Assembly (NCBI GenBank): GCA_036381015.1
Contig: DASVDR010000007.1
Location: 1 to 64,000 of the forward strand
Direction: 5' to 3'
DNA from: Gammaproteobacteria bacterium
GTDB lineage: Bacteria; Pseudomonadota; Gammaproteobacteria; Steroidobacterales; Rariloculaceae
Length of the DNA stretch: 64,000 bases
The notes below the pieces were generated by a model. The model was given only the letters and a program-made list of their open reading frames with translations, did not search any database and was not told the origin of the DNA. Positions 42,798-51,189 of the stretch are shown here, piece by piece (the stretch's first letter is position 1; every line of letters starts with the position of its first letter). Both the position numbers and the translations under genes were made by a program.

Positions 42798-43451
42798 TCA
42801 GCCCATCGCTGGCTTTCGCTTGTTGAACGCCAGTTGGGCAGCGAACGCTCGCTGATAGGCAGGCCGCGCTTCGCCGCGAGCGACGTAGGCGGCCAAGGTC
42901 GGGAACTCGTCCAGAATGCCGGACGGCTTCAGCCGAAGCAGGACAGACACCATGATCAAGTCGCCGGCGCTGAATGCACCGTCGAGCCAGTCGGCACTGC
43001 CGAGGCGAGTCGAAAGTGCGTTGAGCCGGTCGCGGACACGATCCTCGACGAGCGGCAGGCGTTCCTTGCTCCAGGGTTTATCTCGTTCCAGAATTTTGGC
43101 GTTTGCAAGCTCGAGGATCGGCGGCTCCACCGTATTGAGCGCGGCAAACATCCATGCGACTGCGCGGGCCCGTGCATTGGCATCGCCCGGCAGCAGGACC
43201 TCATGGCGCTGAGCGATATGTAGGACTATTGCCCCTGTCTCAAACAACGTGAGATCGCCTTCTTCGTAGGTCGGAATCTGGCCGAACGGGTGGAGCGCCA
43301 GGTGCGCGGGCTCCTTCATCGCGCGAAACGACACCGGGCGGACCTCGTAGTCTTGCTCAGCCTCTTCGAGCGCCCAGCGCACACGGGTGTCGCGCGCGAG
43401 TCCCATGCCGCCATCGGGTGACCGCTCGAAGGCGGTAATGGTGACCTTCAT
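42798..43451 (-). CDS. Glutathione S-transferase family protein
   Basis: A 217-residue cytosolic protein with an N-terminal thioredoxin-like domain ('RVRWALEEAEQDYEVRPVSF', 'HPFGQIPTYEEGDLTLFETGAI') and an all-helical C-terminal domain ('SADWLDGAFSAGDLIMVSVLLRL'). The cis-Pro 'QIPTYE' and E-T/S of 'LFETGAI' bind glutathione in this family. Substrate unknown. It is part of the cassette run; GST-like genes are frequent cassette cargo. Confidence 0.9.
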   Translation of the reverse strand: MKVTITAFERSPDGGMGLARDTRVRWALEEAEQDYEVRPVSFRAMKEPAHLALHPFGQIPTYEEGDLTLFETGAIVLHIAQRHEVLLPGDANARARAVAWMFAALNTVEPPILELANAKILERDKPWSKERLPLVEDRVRDRLNALSTRLGSADWLDGAFSAGDLIMVSVLLRLKPSGILDEFPTLAAYVARGEARPAYQRAFAAQLAFNKRKPAMG

Positions 43452-43782
43452 CGTGAGGCTCCTTGGCTATTTGTGCCTTAGGATGGACGCGTCTATAGGC
43501 CTGCCCGGCATTCCAACCTGCACCGTTCATTCGTGACGAGAACAGAGCCGTGTTAACCGGAATTGTGCTATCGGGATTCGAATAACCACCCAGGAAAGCG
43601 TTGGCGAACACAGCACGAGCGTAATCGCGACTATTAACAGCTGCGCCGTCGTCAGCAGAAATGGCTTCATCCGCAAGCCTGACAATGAACGACGACTCGG
43701 AAGGAAGGGTTGCCTCCTGGGCGCTACCTCCGCCTGCAACTACGCAGCAACCGATGACGAACCATGCGATTCGCGAAACCAT
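43357..43782 (-). CDS. Short exported protein, possibly truncated
   Basis: A frame from ATG 43782, one base after an attC site on the minus strand, encodes a signal peptide ('MVSRIAWFVIGCCVVAGGGSAQ') and ~75 further plausible residues ('RDYARAVFANAFLGGYSNPD', 'NGAGWNAGQAYRR'). The last ~30 codons overlap the GST gene in another frame, so the natural C-terminus may be lost or the gene frameshifted. No family recognised. Confidence 0.45.
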   Translation of the reverse strand: MVSRIAWFVIGCCVVAGGGSAQEATLPSESSFIVRLADEAISADDGAAVNSRDYARAVFANAFLGGYSNPDSTIPVNTALFSSRMNGAGWNAGQAYRRVHPKAQIAKEPHDEGHHYRLRAVTRWRHGTRARHPCALGARRG

Positions 43783-43917
43783 GGCGGCTAACGCTCCGGT
43801 TGAGCGGCCGCCCGCCACCGTTTCATGCGCGGCGCGAGCGCGCATAATCTCGTGGCGTGCTCGCGCCGCGCACTCGCCGACAATGTCGCGGTCCGCTCCA
43901 ACCGGTTGTTCGGCGCC
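43783..43917 (-). repeat. Integron attC site
   Basis: A 135-base imperfect palindrome. On the minus strand it begins GGCGCCGAACAACCGGTTGG and ends AACCGGAGCGTTAGCCGCC. R'' is GCCGAAC and R' is GTTAGCC. The inner arms CCGGTTGGAGCGG and CCGCTCAACCGG pair with one extra G in the first, the extrahelical base that sets attC polarity, giving minus-strand orientation. Confidence 0.85.
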
Positions 43918-43943
43918 CACTGCCGGCGCGAAGCGGAGGCATC

Positions 43944-44309
43944 ATGCGATTGCACCGCTATGGTAACCTTGCATCCATGAAGCTGCCGGCTGGCGACAAG
44001 GCGATCGTCGATCGAGAGAAGCTTGGCGGCTACTGCCTTAATCCCAGTCACCCTCGAGGAAAGCACAAGGCACGCGTTTTCGCCGTTGTTCTGGGTTTCA
44101 CTAAAGAGCATGCCGAAAAGCTCCGGGAAGCGCTCCTTACTGCAGCGGCCACCGAAGAGGCGACGCCGGCTCACAACGACCGCTTCGGGGCGCGTTACAT
44201 TATTGATTTTGCGATAGCGGGCCCGAACGGCACGGCAACCTTGCGGAGCACCTGGATAATACGGCAAGGTGAAGCTGTACCTCGGCTCACTAGCTGCTAT
44301 GTAAAGTAG
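43944..44309 (+). CDS. DUF6883 domain protein
   Basis: A 121-residue soluble protein. ATG 43944 is preceded by GGAGG with 4-base spacing. The domain reads 'MKLPAGDKAIVDREKLGGYC', 'LNPSHPRGKHKARVF', 'LGFTKEHAEKLREALL', 'DRFGARYIIDFAIAGPNGTATLRSTWII', 'PRLTSCYV' (in parts), which I recognise as DUF6883. It is paired with a DUF4926 gene 8 bases downstream. The pair is often seen near toxin-type genes, so a toxin/immunity-like role is possible but unproven. It is inverted relative to the other cassettes. Confidence 0.7.
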   Translation: MRLHRYGNLASMKLPAGDKAIVDREKLGGYCLNPSHPRGKHKARVFAVVLGFTKEHAEKLREALLTAAATEEATPAHNDRFGARYIIDFAIAGPNGTATLRSTWIIRQGEAVPRLTSCYVK

Positions 44310-44317
44310 AGAAAGCC

Positions 44318-44533
44318 ATGGACCGCCAACCGCGCCTATTGGATGTCGTAGCTCTGCTAACCGATATTCCGGAGCATGGGCTCGTCCGCGGACAAGTCGG
44401 CACTGTCGTTGAACTCCTGTCCGGCGCATATGAAGTGGAGTTCTCAGACGACGAAGGCCGGACATATGCCCAGTTAGCGCTCGAGCCACAGCAGCTCCTC
44501 GTATTGCATCACCGACCGCAGCGCGCCGCGTAA
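44318..44533 (+). CDS. DUF4926 domain protein
   Basis: A 71-residue protein of the DUF4926 type: 'LLDVVALLTDIPEHGLVRGQ', 'VGTVVELLSGAYEVEFSDDEGRT' (in part), 'LALEPQQLLVL'. This small SH3-like beta-barrel fold typically accompanies DUF6883, encoded directly upstream. The two form one cassette bounded by attC sites 43783-43917 and 44570-44614. Confidence 0.75.
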   Translation: MDRQPRLLDVVALLTDIPEHGLVRGQVGTVVELLSGAYEVEFSDDEGRTYAQLALEPQQLLVLHHRPQRAA

Positions 44534-44569
44534 GCGCAGCTCGCCTATGGGCGCGCGCGGCGCGACTAT

Positions 44570-44614
44570 GACGCCAAACGCTCTTTGTCCGTCTGCATCG
44601 CGTTGTTAGGCGTC
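44570..44614 (-). repeat. Short attC site
   Basis: On the minus strand GACGCCTAACAACGCG ... GCGTTTGGCGTC: R'' GCCTAAC and R' GTTTGGC with matching outer arms, but only 45 bases long because most of the inner stem is missing. It begins 12 bases after the stop of the minus-strand coiled-coil gene. Confidence 0.65.
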
Positions 44615-44626
44615 ACTCGGTAATCC

Positions 44627-45220
44627 TCAGGGACTCGCATCTCTAAGTTTCCTTCTGATCATCATGCATAGTTTCGATGTGCGAATAGAAGGGACGAGAT
44701 GCTCTTCACTGTGCTGCAAGCGCTGAAGAACCTCGCGAGGGAGAGCCTCGTCGATCCAGCGGTTCCAAATCTCAACGAATTCCAGAAGCGGCGCGTAGAA
44801 GCTGCGAGTTTCCACTTCAGCTAACCAGTATTGATCCCGAAAGAGGTCAACCATCCTCCGGTAGGCCGGAAGCAAGTCCTCATGCAGCTTTGTATTATCG
44901 TACTCAATAATACGTGTGAACTCAGGACTGCGTTCTTTCGTCATCTGCTGTCGCTTCTCGATATCGAGTTGTTCATTTTCTGCGCAAAGCGCCCGCCAGG
45001 CCTGGTTGGCCTCGTTCTGGATACGCAATCTCAGCTCACTGTGCGTCTTTATCTCGTTCCGAAGGCCAAGCATAGGAGAATAGAAGCGACTCAGCTGCTT
45101 CTCCAGGAATGCTAGCTTGTGCTGATTGCGCTCACGTCGAGAGGCTAACCACGCACCAATCGCAACTCCCGAAAGCGCGGAGAGGACAGGCACGATGACG
45201 GTGACTATCCACTGCAGCAT
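44627..45220 (-). CDS. Membrane-anchored coiled-coil protein, cassette-borne
   Basis: A 197-residue protein: one N-terminal helix ('WIVTVIVPVLSALSGVAIGAWLA'), then a long charged helical region ('KLAFLEKQLSRFYSPMLGLRNE', 'LLPAYRRMVDLFRDQYWLAE' in parts). Such 'LEKQL..FYsPl' proteins are common hypothetical cassette cargo and in phage-defence neighbourhoods, but no function is known. It fills one cassette between attC sites 44570-44614 and 45259-45353. Confidence 0.7.
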   Translation of the reverse strand: MLQWIVTVIVPVLSALSGVAIGAWLASRRERNQHKLAFLEKQLSRFYSPMLGLRNEIKTHSELRLRIQNEANQAWRALCAENEQLDIEKRQQMTKERSPEFTRIIEYDNTKLHEDLLPAYRRMVDLFRDQYWLAEVETRSFYAPLLEFVEIWNRWIDEALPREVLQRLQHSEEHLVPSIRTSKLCMMIRRKLRDASP

Positions 45221-45258
45221 CTCGAATCGCTTCTACGCGGTGGCCGCGGCCTTTGGGT

Positions 45259-45353
45259 GACGCCTAACGTTCCGGATGAGCGGCGCGCTGCCCACGTCTC
45301 TGAAATGGCACTTTATCCATACCCGCGTCCGCTCGATCCGGTTGTTAGCCGTC
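45259..45353 (-). repeat. Integron attC site (best preserved)
   Basis: A 95-base palindrome. On the minus strand it starts GACGGCTAACAACCGGATCG and ends CATCCGGAACGTTAGGCGTC. R'' GGCTAAC and R' GTTAGGC are both canonical. CCGGATCGAGCGG pairs with CCGCTCATCCGG leaving one extrahelical G. It follows the stop of the P-loop ATPase remnant by 13 bases. Confidence 0.9.
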
Positions 45354-45366
45354 ACCGTCCAACAGG

Positions 45367-46623
45367 TCACTCTGCCGCGCCCTGAACGAGTTCCAGCGCG
45401 TCTCTATAGAGGAACGGAACCCAATACTCAGGCGCCTCTCGCGAACCACGGCGTTCGAAGAATCCAACCGAGACGAGGTCGTTGGCTCGCCCATGAGCTT
45501 CAATGGGGCTTATACCCCAAATCTTGGCCAAAGTTTCCGGGCGTTGTAGCGTTCTTTCATCTCGCAGCAGTTCGATATGCTCACGCAATTCCGGATACTC
45601 TGCGTACAGTGTCTGATTCAGCCGCACCTCCGAAACCTCCGGCAATGCCGGCTTAAACGCTGCCCTCGCGAACAGCGCCTCGCCTTCCGGGTCAGGCTCG
45701 CCCAGCTCGTATCGTCGCATCTGTTGTGTGCGGAGCGACCCCAGGAAGTCGATGAGCTCTCTGGGGGCATTGATCTGCGTGCCGTCTCGGGTCCGGCTAA
45801 GCAGCCAGTCGAGCGTAGATGGCTTGTTTGGGCCGACATCCACTTGATCGGGAAACATTCGAAAAAAGAAGTGCTCCTGAGACTCTGTGGACGCAAGCAC
45901 TGCGTCCTTTGCGATTTCATAGTGGACAGCGACCGCTTCATTGTGCAGGGCTCGACGCACGATTAGGTTGAGTAGCGACGAGCGGTCCCATGAGATCGTA
46001 ACGTGACGAGTAATGTGACTAGCTTCGCGAAAGCCTTGCTGAGTAATGCGATTCCAGATATCTGTACGCAAGGAATACCTTCACATGTAGATACTGGAAA
46101 TTTAGTAGATCGAGATACACACGGAACAACGCGCGGAGGGCATTCTGTTCTAGCTCAGCGCTCTCAACGCGGATTGCACGCGACCTTGCAACGTCTGCTT
46201 AGTCTTTGCCAGGCCTTCACGTGCTAGGACTTCTTTCAGGTGCTTGGCAGATTCACCAACGATGCCATACTCGTCGAAACATGAGGCCAATAGAGATAAG
46301 GAATATAGTTTCCAGAGGTTGATGAACTCTGCCTCCGTAGCTGGTGGATCCGTAGTTAAGTCGCGAAACGCTGGCGTCCCCCGTGGATTCTCCGCTGGTA
46401 CGAGAATGATATCGCGATCGAATAGATCGTTCGTACGAGCAACGAGCAAGGAGTATAGCGCGCTCTTGCCAGAGCCCTTCGGGCCATAAATTACGTCGAT
46501 ATCTCCGGCGAATACCCGTCGCCAATTGTCTGTCTCGACGAAGTATGCAGCGAGCGCTTCGCCTTCCTCCTCGGCCACACGTTGACCGAAGTCGATTGCC
46601 GCTAATGTGTCACGTTTCGACAT
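45367..46623 (-). pseudogene. P-loop ATPase (Sll1717-like), decayed
   Basis: From ATG 46623 the frame has a Walker A motif ('DVIYGPKGSGKSALYSLL') and 'LTTDPPATEAEFINLWKLY', then a TAG near 46150. The next piece ('ELEQNALRALFRVYLDLLNF') is in another frame, reached through a deletion between two GCGCT-like repeats that removes the Walker B/sensor region. A further one-base insertion near 46073 shifts to the last frame, 'LRTDIWNRITQQGF' to 'GSREAPEYWVPFLYRDALEL' and a stop at 45367. Homologues are ~500 residues and often lie in defence islands. The gene is dead in at least two places. Confidence 0.75.
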
Positions 46624-46645
46624 GCGTCTACGTCCAAGTAGGATC

Positions 46646-46738
46646 GCGGCTAACAGTTGAATGGACGGAATCGCCAAGTCGCGCGATAGCCAGATGCACT
46701 TTTTCGCGTTCTTGGCGCGATTCCGTCCATTTCCCGCG
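46646..46738 (-). repeat. attC-like site upstream of the ATPase remnant
   Basis: A 93-base palindrome with long arms (AATGGACGGAATCGCCAAG and its partner). On the minus strand the 3' end CATTCAACTGTTAGCCGC has a good R' box, while the 5' R'' is degraded to GCGGGAAA. It is the outermost recognisable site. The following 46739-47016 carries no gene and no integrase. Confidence 0.65.
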
Positions 46739-47016
46739 AGCACGATACTCCCGTTGCACACTGCTGCGAGGGTCGAGAATTTGCGGTCGACAAGACTAGA
46801 TTCTGCCATGCGCACATCGGCGGAAAGCAGAGCCGCCGCGGATCCCCAACCGTGGGCTCGCTTCGTGGCCGCCCTGCATGAGCAGGAATCAAGCCGCAGT
46901 TCGACCGCTGGTACGCCCGGAGCGGTTGCAACGCACGCCCAGCCCGTACCGAGTCCGACATGACGGTGGTTCTAACCTCGGCGTGATCAGTGGGCTCCCT
47001 TCCGCAGAGCTGAGCG
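46739..47016. other. Gene-free end of the cassette region
   Basis: No open frame with recognisable content and no integron integrase or attI-like sequence was seen here, where an integrase would be expected for a minus-strand array. Composition returns to the GC-rich norm towards 47.0 kb. Confidence 0.5.
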
Positions 47017-47424
47017 TCACTGGGCCGTGAACGAGACCGTCCGCTCGCCGTTGATGTGCACCTCGTACGTGCGGCCGGACTCGAAGTCGCCGCCGAGCGC
47101 CGCTGTATTGCGTGCCGTGCCGTAGATCATCGTGCACACGACGTCATCGGATACCGGCACACTGTTCCAAACCATCACTTCGATCGAGTCGCCCTCGCGC
47201 GCTACGTCTAGGCGGCTGAACCGCGCGCAGCCGCTCGGCAGACCGGAGACGATCTCGAGGGCGTACTGCGGCGGGAACGATTCGCGAACCAGGATGTCCG
47301 CGCCGTCGATCGGTGCGAGCACTTCCTTGCGTGCCGTGGAAATCGACTGCGAACGTGCGCCTGTGCATGCCGCGAGCAGCAGCAATCCAAAGGAGAATAT
47401 CAATGCGATGACGATATTGCGCAT
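47017..47424 (-). CDS. Small lipoprotein of unknown function
   Basis: A 135-residue protein from ATG 47424 with lipobox 'LLLLAAC' (cysteine near 20). The mature part is beta-rich with a cysteine pair ('LPSGCARFSRL', 'VCTMIYGTARN') and ends 'YEVHINGERTVSFTAQ'. The pattern 'ARKEVLAPIDGADILVRES' is frequent in exported hypothetical proteins of proteobacteria. It is divergent from the amidase gene. Confidence 0.7.
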   Translation of the reverse strand: MRNIVIALIFSFGLLLLAACTGARSQSISTARKEVLAPIDGADILVRESFPPQYALEIVSGLPSGCARFSRLDVAREGDSIEVMVWNSVPVSDDVVCTMIYGTARNTAALGGDFESGRTYEVHINGERTVSFTAQ

Positions 47425-47546
47425 GCGGGCGATGAGGCTTGCGACGCGATTGGCGGCCGGAACCCATTCTAGGCGACCTCGAACGCACCGAAAGCATTCT
47501 TGAAAGAACACCAGCTAGAATGGCCGAAAACGAACGGAGACTTCAA

Positions 47547-49532
47547 ATGGCCGCCCGAGCCTCTGTATCCACGCCCCGAAGGCGCGCCCTCGCAAACGCC
47601 CACCTCCTCGTCGCCGCCCTCTCGCTCCTCGCCGCCGCGTCGCGAGTCGCCGGCCAAACGTCCGAGGCGTTCCAGGTCGAGGAAGCCACGATCGCGGATA
47701 TCCAAAGCGCGCTGCTCGACGGCCGCATCACGACCGTCGGGCTCGTCGAAGCCTACCTGCGCCGCATCAAAGCCTACAACGGCACGTGTGTGAACGAGCC
47801 GCAGGGGCGGCTCGGGCCGATCACGACGATACCGCACGCCGGTCGGATCAACGCGCTGTCCACGCTCAACCTGCGTCCCGCCGCACTTGCGGAGTGGGGC
47901 TTCGACCCCCGCAAGGCGCGTACGTTGACCGACCCGGCCGACGACGATCCGCGCATGCCGGACGCGCTCGAGGTTGCGGCCGAGCAGGACGCCCGGCTCG
48001 CGGAAACGGGCGAGCTCGTAGGTCCGCTGCACGGCGTGATCATGGCAGTGAAGGACCAGTACGACACGTTCGATCTGCGCACGACTTCCGGCGCGGACGT
48101 GCAGTATGCGGACGACCGCCCGCCCGACGACGCGACCGTCGTCGCGCGCCTCCGCGCGGCCGGCGCCATCATCCTCGCGAAGTCCAACATGGCCGAATAT
48201 GCCGTGGACGGCGCGCGCAGCTCCTTCGGCGGCACGTTCTGCAACCCGTACGACACGGAAAGGGAGCCGGGCATGTCGAGCGCGGGATCGGCGACCGCCG
48301 TGGCCGCCAATCTCGTGACCTGCGCGATCGGCGAGGAGACGGTCGTCTCGATCCGGTGGCCCGCGGCGGTCAACAGTCTCGTCGGGCTTGCGCCAACGCA
48401 AGAGCTCGTGAGCCGCGACGGGATGATCGGAGCAGGTCTCGTCATGCGCACGGGCCCGATCTGCCGGATGGTGCAGGATGCGGCCCGCGTGCTCGACGTC
48501 ATCGCGGGTTATGACCCGAAGGACGAGATGACGGTCCATAGCGTCGGCCGCGAGCCGGTCGACCCATACGCGAGCTTTGCGTTGCCGGGACGCCTCGACG
48601 GACTGCGCATCGGCGTCGTTCGAGAATACATGCAGACGGAGCTGTTCTCGAAAGCCGACGAAGAGAGCATCGAGCTCGTCGAGCGTGCCATCGACGACTT
48701 GCGCGGACTTGGCGCGACGATCGTCGATCCCGGTCCTCGCGGCGCGCTGTTCCAGGACTGCATAAACCGCTACGTTCCGGAGCTGCTCACGTCCGCGTTC
48801 ATACGCCGCTATCCGGAGCTCTTTCCGTACGACGCCGACGGGCAGCCGGCGACGGACCACATCGCGGCGCTGCTCGACATGCATTTCGATCCGCAACGCG
48901 TGCCGCCGCTCTCGCTCCGCGACCTCGGTGACTTCGCGCCCGGCTTCGGCGTCCCCGGAGAAGGCCGGTACATGATCGATCGATACTTGCGCGAGCGCGG
49001 CGACGCGAACATCGAGAGCAACGCCGACCTGATCGCGAAGGCGACGTTCTACGACGACCCGAATTTCCCGGATCGCCGGCGGGCACGCGAGAACGCCCAA
49101 CGCGCGCGGACTATCGACACTTCCCTCCGGCTGCAAAACCGCTTCGCGTTCCGTACGATGATTCTCCAGTGCATGCAGCAGCAGCGGCTCGACGTCCTCG
49201 TCGCGCCGACCGCGAGCGTGCCTCCGCGCAAACTCACTGCCCCGCGCGAGCCGATGGTGAACGGCCGCTCGCCTGTCGGCTGGTCGTTCATCGGTCAGCA
49301 GGGATTTCCGGCAATGACCGTTCCCGCGGGCTTCACGACAGAGGTGTGGGACCGCGTGCGCACAGCGGACGGTACACGGCTCGTAGGTCCGGTTGCGGCA
49401 AGCCTCCCGGTCGGCGTCGACTTCATCGCGCGCCCGTTCGACGAGGCAGTGCTGTTTCGCGTGGGCGCGGCATACGAGGCGGCGACGCACCATCGCCGGC
49501 CGCCGCCGGAGTTCGGGGCGGTGGCAGAGTGA
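47547..49532 (+). CDS. Exported amidase signature family enzyme
   Basis: A 661-residue Ser-Ser-Lys hydrolase. ATG 47547 follows GGAGA and starts a signal peptide ending 'ASRVAGQ'. Catalytic residues: Lys in 'GVIMAVKDQYDTFDL', cis-Ser in 'GMSSAGSATAVAANLV', and nucleophile Ser in 'ETVVSIRWPAAVNSLVGL'. The usual GGSSGGS and TGGSIR are modified (MSSAGS, TVVSIR), so the substrate may differ from standard amide hydrolases. The C-terminal part ('PVGWSFIGQQGFPAMTVPAGF') closes the fold. Secretion is unusual among intracellular amidases. Lies in the segment that splits mrp. Confidence 0.88.
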   Translation: MAARASVSTPRRRALANAHLLVAALSLLAAASRVAGQTSEAFQVEEATIADIQSALLDGRITTVGLVEAYLRRIKAYNGTCVNEPQGRLGPITTIPHAGRINALSTLNLRPAALAEWGFDPRKARTLTDPADDDPRMPDALEVAAEQDARLAETGELVGPLHGVIMAVKDQYDTFDLRTTSGADVQYADDRPPDDATVVARLRAAGAIILAKSNMAEYAVDGARSSFGGTFCNPYDTEREPGMSSAGSATAVAANLVTCAIGEETVVSIRWPAAVNSLVGLAPTQELVSRDGMIGAGLVMRTGPICRMVQDAARVLDVIAGYDPKDEMTVHSVGREPVDPYASFALPGRLDGLRIGVVREYMQTELFSKADEESIELVERAIDDLRGLGATIVDPGPRGALFQDCINRYVPELLTSAFIRRYPELFPYDADGQPATDHIAALLDMHFDPQRVPPLSLRDLGDFAPGFGVPGEGRYMIDRYLRERGDANIESNADLIAKATFYDDPNFPDRRRARENAQRARTIDTSLRLQNRFAFRTMILQCMQQQRLDVLVAPTASVPPRKLTAPREPMVNGRSPVGWSFIGQQGFPAMTVPAGFTTEVWDRVRTADGTRLVGPVAASLPVGVDFIARPFDEAVLFRVGAAYEAATHHRRPPPEFGAVAE

Positions 49533-49713
49533 ATCCGGCCGCCTGACCGTCGTGCGGGCCGCCGGCAAACGGCGTTGCCGATAGTCGCAGCTCAGCCTAA
49601 CCGGAGACGACCGAGAGAGCTTCATCCCTGGACGGCGCGTCGGCAGGACGCCTACATTATCGTACACGGGACGATCCAGGCCCGGGCGGAGAACAAAAAC
49701 AAGGAGATCTCCA

Positions 49714-50523
49714 ATGTTCGCCAAGCTATCCGCGGAGCTCGTCGGCACTTTTTGGCTCGTTCTCGGAGGATGTGGCAGCGCCGTGCTCGCGGCGACGTTT
49801 CCCGAAGTCGGCATCGGTTTTGCAGGAGTTGCCCTCGCTTTCGGCCTCACTGTTCTCACGGGCGCCTATGCGCTCGGTCCGGTGTCCGGGGCGCATTTCA
49901 ACCCCGCGGTCTCCGTCGGCCTCTGGGCAGGCGGCCGCTTCCCGGGCGCGCACGTGCTGCCGTACGTCGCGGCTCAGGTCGCGGGCGGCATCTTGGGTGC
50001 AGGGGTGCTCTATATCATCGCGAGCGGGGCGGCCGGCTTCACGGTCGCCGACGGATTCGCCGCCAACGGCTACGCAGAGCACTCGCCGGGCGGCTATTCG
50101 ATGGTCGCCGCTGCCGTGTCCGAGCTTGTCATGACGTTCATGTTCCTGGTCGTGATCCTCGGCGCCACGCACAAGCGAGCTCCCGTAGGCTTCGCCGGCA
50201 TCGCGATCGGACTTGCTCTCACGCTGATCCATCTGATCAGCATTCCGGTCACGAATACGTCGGTGAATCCCGCGCGCAGCACGGGGCCCGCGCTCTTCGT
50301 CGGCGATTGGGCGTTGCAGCAACTCTGGATGTTCTGGATCATGCCGATCATCGGCGCCGTGATCGCCGGGTTCGCTTACCGCGCCTTGCTCGAAGGCGAG
50401 CGCGCGGAGCCTCCGATCACCGGCGGGAGCCGAGTCCGTCGCGCTGACCGAAGTTGGACGTCCGAAAACGCCTGCCGCATGACGCGTGCGGCGATCTCCG
50501 GACTGACGAGGATCTTCGAATGA
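49714..50523 (+). CDS. aqpZ: Aquaporin Z with C-terminal extension
   Basis: A six-helix water channel with both NPA motifs ('[16 protein letters not shown]' and '[16 protein letters not shown]') and an ideal AAGGAGATC ribosome site. The normal end would be near '[10 protein letters not shown]' (about 230 residues), but the frame runs on for 30-odd charged residues into the right-hand 33-bp repeat and stops at a TGA overlapping mrpF's ATG ('SGLTRIFE', like the MrpE end 'PLMRIFE'). It has thus taken over the mrpE-mrpF coupling. Confidence 0.93.
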   Translation: MFAKLSAELVGTFWLVLGGCGSAVLAATFPEVGIGFAGVALAFGLTVLTGAYALGPVSGAHFNPAVSVGLWAGGRFPGAHVLPYVAAQVAGGILGAGVLYIIASGAAGFTVADGFAANGYAEHSPGGYSMVAAAVSELVMTFMFLVVILGATHKRAPVGFAGIAIGLALTLIHLISIPVTNTSVNPARSTGPALFVGDWALQQLWMFWIMPIIGAVIAGFAYRALLEGERAEPPITGGSRVRRADRSWTSENACRMTRAAISGLTRIFE

Positions 50524-50535
50524 ACGCCGTCTTCG
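50503..50535 (+). repeat. Direct repeat, right copy, at the mrpF start
   Basis: Matches 37918-37950 in 31 of 33 positions; bases 50508-50531 are identical to 37923-37946. It contains the stop of the extended aquaporin and the start of mrpF. No terminal inverted repeats or integrase lie inside it. Confidence 0.85.
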
Positions 50536-50801
50536 ACTACGCCGCTTGGCTGGCATCGCTCTGCTTCGCGCTCGCGATGCTGCTCGCGCTCGTCCGGCTC
50601 TTCCTCGGGCCGGCGGCCCAGGACCGTATCCTTGCGCTGGATACGTTTTATCTCAACGGGATGTTGACCTTGCTGATGCTCGGCATCCGCACGCGGTCGA
50701 CGGTCTACTTCGACATCGCGCTGCTGATCGCGCTGTTCGGCTTCGTCAGCACGATTGCGCTCGCGAAGTTCCTGCTGCGCGGCGAGGTCGTCGAGCCGTG
50801 A
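50520..50801 (+). CDS. mrpF: Na+/H+ antiporter subunit MrpF
   Basis: A 93-residue three-helix subunit ('[20 protein letters not shown]', '[20 protein letters not shown]', '[24 protein letters not shown]'), the family signature being G-P-x-x-x-D-R-I-L-A-L-D. ATG 50520 overlaps the stop of the aquaporin frame (ATGA), as it would overlap mrpE in an unbroken operon. Downstream it overlaps mrpG by 4 bases (GTGA). Confidence 0.93.
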   Translation: MNAVFDYAAWLASLCFALAMLLALVRLFLGPAAQDRILALDTFYLNGMLTLLMLGIRTRSTVYFDIALLIALFGFVSTIALAKFLLRGEVVEP

Positions 50802-51181
50802 CGAATGGCGATCTTCCGCTCTGGGTCACGGTGCCGGGCACACTGCTGCTCGTCGCGGGCGGCCTGCTCGTGCTCGTCGGCGCGATCGGCCTGGTCCGTC
50901 TGCGCACCTTCTACGCACGAATGCATCCGCCGACGATGGGCACGACCCTCGGCGCCGGGTGCGTGCTCATCACGTCGATGCTGGTCTCGTCGGCGCTCGC
51001 CGGCCGGCCGATGCTGCGCGAGCTCTTGATCACCATTCTCGTCGTAATGAGTGCTCCGGCGTCGGCGATGCTGCTGATGCGCGCAGGGATCTATCGCAGC
51101 GGTCTGCGCTTCGACGAGCAACCGCGCACGACGGCGTCGCCGATCGATGCCGACCGCCCCGACGAGACGCGAGGCGCGTAG
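50798..51181 (+). CDS. mrpG: Na+/H+ antiporter subunit MrpG
   Basis: A 127-residue three-helix subunit starting at GTG 50798. The MrpG signature 'GAIGLVRLRTFYARMHPPTMGTTLG' (in part) is clear, followed by two helices ('GCVLITSMLVSSALAG', 'LITILVVMSAPASAMLLMRAG'). It completes the A-G set needed for a working antiporter, 12.6 kb from A-E. Confidence 0.93.
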   Translation: MTNGDLPLWVTVPGTLLLVAGGLLVLVGAIGLVRLRTFYARMHPPTMGTTLGAGCVLITSMLVSSALAGRPMLRELLITILVVMSAPASAMLLMRAGIYRSGLRFDEQPRTTASPIDADRPDETRGA

Positions 51182-51189
51182 AAAGCGCG

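Noticed and set aside
47469-49859. A 796-codon minus-strand frame antisense to the amidase
   Set aside because: No recognisable domain and shadow-type composition; the plus-strand amidase has full catalytic motifs, signal peptide and ribosome site.
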